Positions 25,615 to 33,431 of a stretch of 51,578 bases of DNA are shown piece by piece. Within the stretch, counting starts at the first letter, position 1; each line of letters opens with the position of its first letter. Origin of the DNA: Cytophagales bacterium (GTDB taxonomy: Bacteria; Bacteroidota; Bacteroidia; Cytophagales; VRUD01); contig VRUD01000022.1 in assembly GCA_019456305.1 (NCBI GenBank), positions 1 through 51,578 of the forward strand, in the 5' to 3' direction. The translations under genes and the position numbers were made by a program. Under the pieces are notes generated by a model that worked only from the letters and a program-made list of their open reading frames with translations, was not told where the DNA came from and searched no databases.

Positions 25615-28600
25615 ATGAAAATAGCATATATAACTTTTTTTTTACTATTATCACTGTTTGGTTTATCTTATGGACAGGATACCTTAACGGTAATGTTTTA
25701 TAACCTGCTGAATTTTCCTGACGGCCGGGATGATTGTACCCCAAATATGGTGATCGCAGGAAGATATGACACTTTGAGAAAAATTGTCCAGTATGTAAAA
25801 CCTGATCTTTTTTTGATCTGTGAACTTCAAAATGAAAAAGGAGCAGATAGTATTTTAAATCGCTCTTTAAACCAATTTGGAAATTATCAGCGCGCAAACT
25901 TTGTAACCAATCAATCTGGCGGGCCTTTTTTAAATAACATGCTATTTTATAATAGCAATAAAGTTTCCCTTTATAGCCAGGATGAAATAATTACTGATCT
26001 GCGTGATGTGAATCGCTATATTGTGTATGGAAATGATCCCAACCTGTCTGCACATAATGATACCACCTTTATAGACCTATACGTTACTCATTTAAAAGCA
26101 GGAAGCAGCCCATCTGATGAATCACGAAGGCAGCTTGAATGTGATTCTATAAGAAGCTACATAGATGCCTTACCTGCCGGCAGAAATCATATATTAACAG
26201 GAGATTTGAACCTGAAAACAAGCAATGAAACCGCTTATCAAACTTTAATAAACACAGGAACCTATCCTTTTAATGACCCCATAAACAGCCCGGGCAACTG
26301 GTATAATAATTTTGCTTTTACTGATATCCATACGCAATCAAGCAGACGAACTATTAGTATGGATTGCGGGGCATTAGGAGGAATGAATGACAGGTTTGAC
26401 TTCATCCTGGTAACAGATAATGTGCTGACCGGAGCTGACCGTGTCCAGTATCTTTCTAATTCATATGCAAATTTAGGTAATGATGGAAACCATTTCAATT
26501 CATCTATTATAGCTTCTCCCCCAAATTTGTCTGCTCCTGACAGCGTGATCAACGCACTTTACTACATGAGTGATCATTTACCTGTTTTTATGAAAATAAT
26601 TATTACTTATCCGCCTGATACTGTATTGAATTCAAACTTTACAATAACGCTCCCTTCTTGTCCGGGGTTTGCTGATGCTGCCATTGATCTAACAGTTTCC
26701 GGAGGTACTTCTCCATATACTTACCTTTGGTCTACTGGTGACACCATACAGGATATTACAGGGCTTGCAGCAGGTACTTATTCAGTGATAATAACAGATT
26801 CAATCAATAATACTTTGAATGATACTATTAATATAAGTGATCCAATTCTATTGACTACAAATATTATTGGCATTGATGTTTGTGGAGGCGGCAATGATGG
26901 AGGAGCTGATATGACCGTTTCGGGAGGAACATCACCATATAGTTATAGCTGGTCCACTAGTGATACCACAGAAGATATTGCAGGCATACCGGCAGGGACT
27001 TATACTGTTATCGTTACAGACTCTTTTGGCTGTACTACCAGCGATTCTGTAACAATTTCAACAACAGCAGCATTAACTGTAAATATAACAGATTATACCA
27101 ATGTATCGTGCAATGGAAGTACTGACGGAAGCGCTACTGCTACCCCATCAGGAGGTACTCAACCCTATACTTATTCCTGGTCTCCAACTGGCGGGACAGA
27201 TTCAATAGCTACAGGCTTGTTGGCTGATACTTTTTTCGTTGATGTTACAGATGTGAATAGCTGCACAGGTACCGACACAGTTATCATAACCGAACCCGCT
27301 GTTTTTACTGCAACAATAACAGATAGTACAAATGTTTCCTGCAAAGGAGGCAGCAACGGAACTGCCATTGTTACGGCATCGGGGGGAGCGCCACCTTATA
27401 GCTATTTATGGTCAAATGGTGGTACTGATTCAATTGCCATTGGCTTAGGAGCAGGGACTTATACTGTAACAGTAACTGATGCAAACTCATGTAAAGCCAA
27501 CGGAGGAACGCCTCTGTCAAAGTGTCTTGAAATAACAAGTATTCTGATAGATGCATGCGCACCGGGTGGTGGCTGGGAAGGGGAAAATGAGATGGTGCGA
27601 TTTGAAGTTGGTTCTATAGATTTAGACACCGCTGATATTTTTATTGACTGGCCAAATAATCCATGGAGGGGAATTTGTCAGAATTCTACTACTTCTGCTA
27701 TTGTTGATAGCATTAATGCTAACATTACTGCCGGAGGCACTGTTCTTGAGCCGGTGGGTGGTGTTCTTCCTGCCGGAGCAATCGTTATGATCGCAACCAG
27801 TACAAACTTCGATTGGGCCACACATGACTGGTCTGGCCTGGACTATACCATTTATTTGATCTTTCAATGTCCCGGAAATACAAATGGACATTTTAAAAAT
27901 GCTGATTGTGCATGTGGAACCTGTGCGAATGATCGTACCTTAATAATCCAATTTGGGCCATCATGTGCCGATACCGTAGCGTATGTGCCTTGTGATTTGC
28001 AAAATGCAGGAGTTGGTGGTAATGGGGCTGCAGTTGACTTTGATGCACCCGGCAATCCCACTTATTTAAACATCGGATGTAAGCCACCGGTAGTTTTATC
28101 TACTCCACCAATGAGTGTTACTATATCAGAACCGGCAACTTCCTTGATTGTTTCAATAATCGACTCTGTAAATATTGTCTGTAATGGAGATTCTACAGGG
28201 TCAGCAACGGTAACTACATCTGGTGGAACGCCACCCTACACCTGGTTGTGGGATGATCTTGCTGCACAGACCGATTCCATTGCCACAGGATTAACAGCAG
28301 GATTGTATGCAGTTTTTGTAACCGATTCGAATGGTTGTACGGGAAATGATGTCGTTGAGATCACAGAACCCGCTGCAATCTCTTCAATTATTTCCGATTC
28401 AACTATGGTGTTATGTTTTGGTGACTTGACTGGCTCAGCAACAGTATCAGTAACCGGGGGTACAGTTTCATACAATTATTTATGGAATGATCCGCTTTCA
28501 CAAACAGATTCCACAGCTACCAATTTACCAACAGGCGCTTATACAGTATTAATAACAGATAGTAATAATTGTGTTGATTCAGCTTCTGTAACAATTACTC

Positions 28601-31068
28601 AACCCGCAACTGCCTTATCTGTTAATATTTCAGATTCAAATGATGCCTTATGTTATGGGGATTCCAGCGGGTCAGCTACCGTTGTTGTAATATCAGGCGG
28701 GGCACCTTCCTATTCTTATCTTTGGAATGATCCCACCTTGCAGACAGATTCTAATGCGACCGGCTTAGCTGCGGGAACATATACTGCAGTTGTCACTGAT
28801 GCCAATGCATGTACTGATTCTGTTTCTGTTACCATCAACCAGCCGATGGCTTTAACCTTAGTGATAACAGATACAAATTATGCAAACTGTGGATTATCTA
28901 ACGGCTCCGCAACTGTAACACCTTCAGGAGCTACAGCTCCCTATACATATTTGTGGAGCGATCCTTTATCTCAAACTGATTCGGTTGCAACCGGTTTATC
29001 TTCCGGTCCTTATACGGTTACAGTAACAGACACTAATCTATGCACTGATTCAGTATCTGTCAACATTAATGATATAGGAGCGCCTCTTATTAACATTTCT
29101 GATACTACGCACATTGCCTGTTTTGGTGATTCAGTGGGTTCTGCTACTGTATCGGCTACCGGTGGAGCACCACCTTATTCTATTTTATGGAATGATCCTA
29201 AAGCACAAACAGACTCAATAGCTGACAGTCTGACTGCGGGTAGTTACACAGTTAGTGTCACAGATAGCGCTGGCTGCACTACCTTAGCTGCCGTTATAAT
29301 TACTCAACCACTTGCTTTAACTTTATCATTTTCTAATATTATACTGGTTGGATGTTTTGGAGATAGCTCCGGCTCAGCCACTGTTTCAACTACAGGAGGT
29401 ATTCAACCATACAATTATTTATGGGACGACCCTAATGGTCAAACCGATTACATTGCAACTGGTCTGGTTGCAGGAACTTATACAGTAAATGTTACAGATT
29501 CCAATAGCTGTATTGACTCAATTTCTGTAACGATCACTCAGCCTGCTGCTGCCTTGTCGCTCAGCATTACTGATACCACAAACGTTGCCTGCAATGGTGA
29601 TTCTACCGGGCTGGCTACTGTTACCCCAACCGGAGGAACTACACCATACACGTATTTGTGGGATGATCCTAACGGTCAAACCGATGCTACTGCAACTGGT
29701 TTATCGGCAGGAAACCATACAGTAATTGTTACTGATACGAATAATTGTATTGACTCAATCTCTATAACGATCACGCAGCCTGCTGCTGCCTTGTCGCTCA
29801 GCATTACTGATACCACAAACGTTGCCTGCAATGGTAATTCTACCGGGCTGGCTACTGTTACCCCAACCGGAGGAACTGCACCATACACGTATTTGTGGGA
29901 TGATCCTAACGGTCAAACCGATGCTGCTGCAACTGGTTTATCGGCAGGAAACTATACAGTAATTGTTACGGATACGAATAATTGTATTGACTCAATTTCT
30001 ATAACGATCATTCAGCCTGCTGCTGCCTTGTCGCTCAGCATTACTAATACCACAAACGTTGCCTGCAATGGTGATTCTACCGGGTTGGCTACTGTTACCC
30101 CAACCGGAGGAACTGCACCATACACGTATTTGTGGGATGATCCTAATGGCCAAACAGATTCTACAGCAACAGCGTTATCTGCGGGAACTTATCAGGTTAT
30201 TATAAATGATGCTAATAATTGTAGTGATTCTGCTGTGGTAAATATTAGTCAACCGCCTCCAATTTCTATTACGGAAACAGAAATTATTTGCAACAATGAC
30301 AGTATCTTTTTGCAGGGTGCCTGGCAAAACAATGCCGGAACATACCTGGACACCTTTTTATCTGTGTTTGGTTGTGATAGTTTAATTACAACTACGTTAA
30401 TAGTTACTCAAGTATTTACTATTGCAAAATCATCAAAAATCTGTTCTTATGATAGTATCTTCCTTCAAGGCGCCTGGCAAAACACTGCAGGGGATTATTA
30501 TGATACTGTTGCATCAGTTAGCGGCTGTGATACTGTTATTGTAATGACTTTAACAGTAAATCAGGTACCGACAATATTATCATTTTCTACTATCAATGAA
30601 AGCGGACCAAATTTCGCTGATGGTTCTGCAAATGTACAAGTGAGTGGTGGCACTCCATCTTATTCATATCTATGGGATGATTCTCTTTCTCAAACAACAG
30701 ACGCTGCAACGGGTTTGTCTGCTGGCTTATATATTGTAACTGTAACGGATGCTAATGGTTGTATTGATACTGCTATGGTACAAATAAGCTTAGAACCTGG
30801 AGAAGAATGGCACATATTTACCGGAATAACGCCTAACAGCGATGATGAAAATAATACCTGGAAAATAATTAAAGGAAGCTTTAAAGATGTAAAGTTAAAA
30901 GCAACCATCTACAACAGGTGGGGTGACCTGGTATGGAAATCTGCTGATTATAATAATGATTGGGAGGGAACAAATACGAAAGGTGATCCATTGCCGGATG
31001 GTACCTATTTTTATATAGTGGACAGAGGGGATAAAGTTTTTCCTGGCTGGGTTATTATTACAAGGTAA
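25615..31068 (+). CDS. Secreted endonuclease/exonuclease/phosphatase protein with SprB repeats, T9SS type B
   Basis: 1817 residues from ATG 25615, which begins a good signal peptide (MKIAYITFFLLLSLFGLSYG). A GTG at 25498 opens the frame earlier, but the extra 39 residues read through a hairpin repeat. Residues about 22-330 are an EEP nuclease/phosphatase domain: Glu70 in CELQNE, His159 in THLK, GDLNLK (Asp197, Asn199), SDHLP (Asp320, His321). Fourteen SprB-type repeats follow from about 347. A lamin-tail-like domain (about 628-828; CLEITSILIDAC, ENEMVRFEV) interrupts the fourth repeat. Two DSIFLQGAWQ repeats precede the last SprB unit. Residues about 1729-1817 (WHIFTGITPN ... IYNRWGDLVWKS) form a CHU_C/type B sorting domain. 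It should act at the cell surface on nucleic acid or other phosphoesters. Confidence 0.85.
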   Translation: MKIAYITFFLLLSLFGLSYGQDTLTVMFYNLLNFPDGRDDCTPNMVIAGRYDTLRKIVQYVKPDLFLICELQNEKGADSILNRSLNQFGNYQRANFVTNQSGGPFLNNMLFYNSNKVSLYSQDEIITDLRDVNRYIVYGNDPNLSAHNDTTFIDLYVTHLKAGSSPSDESRRQLECDSIRSYIDALPAGRNHILTGDLNLKTSNETAYQTLINTGTYPFNDPINSPGNWYNNFAFTDIHTQSSRRTISMDCGALGGMNDRFDFILVTDNVLTGADRVQYLSNSYANLGNDGNHFNSSIIASPPNLSAPDSVINALYYMSDHLPVFMKIIITYPPDTVLNSNFTITLPSCPGFADAAIDLTVSGGTSPYTYLWSTGDTIQDITGLAAGTYSVIITDSINNTLNDTINISDPILLTTNIIGIDVCGGGNDGGADMTVSGGTSPYSYSWSTSDTTEDIAGIPAGTYTVIVTDSFGCTTSDSVTISTTAALTVNITDYTNVSCNGSTDGSATATPSGGTQPYTYSWSPTGGTDSIATGLLADTFFVDVTDVNSCTGTDTVIITEPAVFTATITDSTNVSCKGGSNGTAIVTASGGAPPYSYLWSNGGTDSIAIGLGAGTYTVTVTDANSCKANGGTPLSKCLEITSILIDACAPGGGWEGENEMVRFEVGSIDLDTADIFIDWPNNPWRGICQNSTTSAIVDSINANITAGGTVLEPVGGVLPAGAIVMIATSTNFDWATHDWSGLDYTIYLIFQCPGNTNGHFKNADCACGTCANDRTLIIQFGPSCADTVAYVPCDLQNAGVGGNGAAVDFDAPGNPTYLNIGCKPPVVLSTPPMSVTISEPATSLIVSIIDSVNIVCNGDSTGSATVTTSGGTPPYTWLWDDLAAQTDSIATGLTAGLYAVFVTDSNGCTGNDVVEITEPAAISSIISDSTMVLCFGDLTGSATVSVTGGTVSYNYLWNDPLSQTDSTATNLPTGAYTVLITDSNNCVDSASVTITQPATALSVNISDSNDALCYGDSSGSATVVVISGGAPSYSYLWNDPTLQTDSNATGLAAGTYTAVVTDANACTDSVSVTINQPMALTLVITDTNYANCGLSNGSATVTPSGATAPYTYLWSDPLSQTDSVATGLSSGPYTVTVTDTNLCTDSVSVNINDIGAPLINISDTTHIACFGDSVGSATVSATGGAPPYSILWNDPKAQTDSIADSLTAGSYTVSVTDSAGCTTLAAVIITQPLALTLSFSNIILVGCFGDSSGSATVSTTGGIQPYNYLWDDPNGQTDYIATGLVAGTYTVNVTDSNSCIDSISVTITQPAAALSLSITDTTNVACNGDSTGLATVTPTGGTTPYTYLWDDPNGQTDATATGLSAGNHTVIVTDTNNCIDSISITITQPAAALSLSITDTTNVACNGNSTGLATVTPTGGTAPYTYLWDDPNGQTDAAATGLSAGNYTVIVTDTNNCIDSISITIIQPAAALSLSITNTTNVACNGDSTGLATVTPTGGTAPYTYLWDDPNGQTDSTATALSAGTYQVIINDANNCSDSAVVNISQPPPISITETEIICNNDSIFLQGAWQNNAGTYLDTFLSVFGCDSLITTTLIVTQVFTIAKSSKICSYDSIFLQGAWQNTAGDYYDTVASVSGCDTVIVMTLTVNQVPTILSFSTINESGPNFADGSANVQVSGGTPSYSYLWDDSLSQTTDAATGLSAGLYIVTVTDANGCIDTAMVQISLEPGEEWHIFTGITPNSDDENNTWKIIKGSFKDVKLKATIYNRWGDLVWKSADYNNDWEGTNTKGDPLPDGTYFYIVDRGDKVFPGWVIITR
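29541..30251 (+). repeat. Three nearly identical 237-bp coding tandem repeats
   Basis: Copies start at 29541, 29778 and 30015, each 237 bp (79 codons, one SprB unit). The first two and most of the third are almost identical at DNA level, while neighbouring SprB units in the same gene are clearly diverged. This marks recent duplication. The third copy diverges after about 30148. Confidence 0.85.
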
Positions 31069-31110
31069 AATAAAAATTATTTAAAGTTGAAAAAAGTATT
31101 AACAGCAACT

Positions 31111-31170
31111 ATTTTATTATTCGTATATTAGCATTTTATTATTCGTATATTAGCATTTTATTATTCGTAT
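31111..31170 (+). repeat. 22-bp tandem repeats upstream of a T9SS cargo gene
   Basis: Two full copies and one partial copy of a 22-bp unit (ATTTTATTATTCGTATATTA, then GC) begin at 31111, 31133 and 31155 and stop one base before the ribosome binding site. The part CGTATATTAGCATT also occurs before the genes at 8213 and 35231. Confidence 0.7.
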
Positions 31171-31178
31171 AAAGGAGG
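31171..31178 (+). promoter_or_regulatory. Consensus Shine-Dalgarno AAAGGAGG
   Basis: AAAGGAGG lies 5 nt before the ATG at 31184. Most genes here, as usual in Bacteroidota, lack one, so a near-perfect site is unusual and fixes this start. Confidence 0.7.
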
Positions 31179-31183
31179 TAATT

Positions 31184-32134
31184 ATGAAATTCAAAATCAC
31201 TGTTTTAAGCCTTATCTTGTCGTTATGCTTTTGTAAAGTAACAAAAGCACAGCTTACGCTTACAATAGATACTGTTATCCAAAATCCAAATAATTTATGT
31301 GCAGGAGTTGCGATCATTTATACAGTTTCAGGTGGAAGCTACAACTTTGGCAACGTTTTTACGGCACAGTTATCCGGATCTATAGATTTTGATTGTTTTT
31401 TATCTATATTTCCTCCAATGTTTTCTAATCCAATTGATATAGGAACATTACCCTTTTGGGGCAGCAGTTTCATGTTAGGAACTATTCCAGACAGTACAAC
31501 TTTTGGTACCTACAGAGTTCGGATAATTGCAAGCAATCCTCCTGATACGAGTAATTTAAGCCCTAATTGTGTTATCGTTACCAATTTACCACAAGAAATA
31601 GATTTCACTTCAATTATTCCCAATGATACTATTTGCCAGGGAGATACTATAAACTTATCAGTTATTGATCCGTTTGCATTATATAGCTATTTATGGTCAA
31701 ACGAAGAGACCACCCAGAGCATCGCTGTAACCCAGTCAGGATCATATACAGTAACGATAAAGGATACCTTCAGTTGTGAAAGCACTTCCGACACAATGGT
31801 TGTAACGGTTGAAAATTGTCCCGTGGGAATTACACAAACTCAAAACCAGGGCAACATAAAAATCTATCCCAACCCTGCACAAGGTACTTTAACGATAGAA
31901 AGTGAAGGTGGTCAAAATGTCACCCTGGCAGGCGACTCCCGAGTACTCGGGATGGAAAATATGACTATATTGATGAAGAATATTTTAGGAGAAAGCCTTT
32001 TTGTATCTGATAATAAACTATTGCCAGGAAGGTATCGCAAACTAATAGATATTGGGCATTTGCCTCCGGGGATGTATTTCTTATATATAAATAGTAGAGA
32101 TCTTCACGTGGTTAAAAGGATAATAAAAGAATAA
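31184..32134 (+). CDS. T9SS-sorted secreted protein with Ig-like domain
   Basis: 316 residues. Signal peptide 1-22 (ends KVTKAQ). Residues about 23-130 are a beta-rich domain with no clear family; about 145-210 is an Ig/PKD-like domain (YLWSNEETTQSIAVTQSGSYTVTIKDTFSCESTSD). Residues about 225-316 (IKIYPNPAQGTLTIES ... GMYFLYINSRDLHVVKRIIKE) form a type A T9SS sorting domain. Within that domain a GDSRVLGMEN segment looks inserted: it is encoded by the palindrome TCCCGAGTACTCGGGA and separates two halves that fit the family when it is removed. Follows the nuclease-SprB gene by 115 bp. Confidence 0.75.
   Translation: MKFKITVLSLILSLCFCKVTKAQLTLTIDTVIQNPNNLCAGVAIIYTVSGGSYNFGNVFTAQLSGSIDFDCFLSIFPPMFSNPIDIGTLPFWGSSFMLGTIPDSTTFGTYRVRIIASNPPDTSNLSPNCVIVTNLPQEIDFTSIIPNDTICQGDTINLSVIDPFALYSYLWSNEETTQSIAVTQSGSYTVTIKDTFSCESTSDTMVVTVENCPVGITQTQNQGNIKIYPNPAQGTLTIESEGGQNVTLAGDSRVLGMENMTILMKNILGESLFVSDNKLLPGRYRKLIDIGHLPPGMYFLYINSRDLHVVKRIIKE
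31937..31952. repeat. Perfect 16-bp palindrome inside a T9SS sorting domain
   Basis: TCCCGAGTACTCGGGA, read in frame. A copy of its core is intergenic at 37612-37625 and a diverged copy is inside the gene at 39705 (39987-40004). Confidence 0.75.
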
Positions 32135-32235
32135 CTAAATTTTTTCAAGACTCCGCCCTTAATTTAGTACGTTCACAGTAGATTTCCCCGAAGGGCTTTT
32201 TTATCCCGACAAGGCGGGAGAAAAAATTTAGGGAC

Positions 32236-32466
32236 TTATTCGGGTGAGATAGAATTTTCGATTTTTTTGGAAGCAGAATTGGCAATTATTATCTGTTTTA
32301 AGGGGTCTGGAGTTTTATAGCTCGAAAAAACTTCGTTGCTAATTTCTTTAACAGGCTCATTGCGGGATCTAATCTTATGATCAATAAAACCCACCGCTAT
32401 AAGCACCATTAAGCTCATTATCTTTAAGGGGAATGGAAATGTTTTATGTATATCACTTCTGGCCAT
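32236..32466 (-). CDS. Possible small membrane protein
   Basis: 76 residues (MARSDIHKTFPFPLKIMSLM ... IENSISPE) with one likely membrane segment (about 15-29, IMSLMVLIAVGFIDH) and a polar tail. I do not recognise it. It is divergent from the TPR gene, whose promoter lies between them. It could also be chance, since the region contains small repeats. Confidence 0.35.
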   Translation of the reverse strand: MARSDIHKTFPFPLKIMSLMVLIAVGFIDHKIRSRNEPVKEISNEVFSSYKTPDPLKQIIIANSASKKIENSISPE

Positions 32467-32500
32467 TTTAAATTTTTTTTGATTGACTTTTATTTAATAC

Positions 32501-32531
32501 TTGTTTATGTGAACAGGTAACCTTAAATTTG
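32501..32531 (+). promoter_or_regulatory. Predicted promoter of the TPR gene
   Basis: TTG at 32501-32503 and TAAATTTG at 32524-32531 with 20 nt between fit the Bacteroidota consensus closely. The ATG follows 19 nt after the -7 box. Confidence 0.55.
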
Positions 32532-32550
32532 GGCGTTTTACTTCTCTCTG

Positions 32551-33183
32551 ATGAAAAATTTGTTATTTTCAATTATCCTAATTCTTAACACTGTATCACT
32601 ATACTCACAGGAGACAGCAGAGGATTATTATAAAAGAGGTATGGAGAAATATGATCAGCAGGATTACAATGGTGCAATAAAGGATTATTATACGGCAATC
32701 AAGTTGAACCCTGAGTATATTGAGGCATTTTATAGCCGGGGAATTGCTAAATTTTATATGCGAGATTACAAAGGGGCGATCGAAAATTACAATAAGGCAA
32801 TAGAGTTGAACCCTGAAAATGCTGATCTATATCTTAGCAGGGGTGTTGCCAAAGATCATTTAAGAAGATATAAAGAAGCTATACAGGATTACAATAAGAC
32901 AATAAAGATAGACCCTTATGATGCAGAGGCCTGGTATAATAGAGGTGTTGCCAAATATAATTCAAAAGACTACAATGGCGCCATATATGATTATGATATG
33001 GCCATAGAGTTAAGACCCGATGATGCCTGGGCACATAATAACAGGGGAACGGTTAAATATTTATCTGGTGATAAAGCGGGCGCCTGTGAAGATTGGAATA
33101 AGGCGGGGGAACTTGGGCATGAAAAGGCTTATGAAGAGTTAAAAAGGTATTGTAAATCCAAAAAGCAAACATATTTGGATTAA
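32551..33183 (+). CDS. Periplasmic TPR protein
   Basis: 210 residues with a signal peptide (MKNLLFSIILILNTVSLYSQ) and five tetratricopeptide repeats from about 24 to 195 (AEDYYKRGMEKYDQQDYNGAIKDY, then AIENYNKAIELNPENA, and so on). The last repeat ends GDKAGACEDWNKAGELGHEKAYEELKRYC, a common ending of short Bacteroidota TPR proteins. It should be exported and act as a protein-protein adaptor. Partner unknown. A 16-bp hairpin follows at 33284-33344. Confidence 0.8.
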   Translation: MKNLLFSIILILNTVSLYSQETAEDYYKRGMEKYDQQDYNGAIKDYYTAIKLNPEYIEAFYSRGIAKFYMRDYKGAIENYNKAIELNPENADLYLSRGVAKDHLRRYKEAIQDYNKTIKIDPYDAEAWYNRGVAKYNSKDYNGAIYDYDMAIELRPDDAWAHNNRGTVKYLSGDKAGACEDWNKAGELGHEKAYEELKRYCKSKKQTYLD

Positions 33184-33283
33184 AAGTTTCTTTATACCAA
33201 ATATCAAATATCCGGCATCCAGCCTCATCACCACACATTGTCTATCATCTAAGATTAACCCTGATTTCATCCAGACATAAAGG

Positions 33284-33344
33284 AAACCACGAATTACACT
33301 AATTTCACTAATTTTTTTCGTGTAATTCGTGTAATTCGTGGTTT
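33284..33344. terminator. 16-bp stem-loop after the TPR gene
   Basis: Arms 33284-33299 and 33329-33344 pair perfectly (AAACCACGAATTACAC and complement) around a loop that contains further ACTAATTTC-type units. The sequence belongs to the AATTCGTGTAATT dispersed repeat also present near 18196-18235. It lies between convergent genes. Confidence 0.5.
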
Positions 33345-33431
33345 ATTTTTTATTTAGGTATATTTGAGGTTGGAGTAACCCGGGATCAACCCCAATTTCA
33401 TCGGGATTTCGCTGAAGCTCAACAATCCGTG

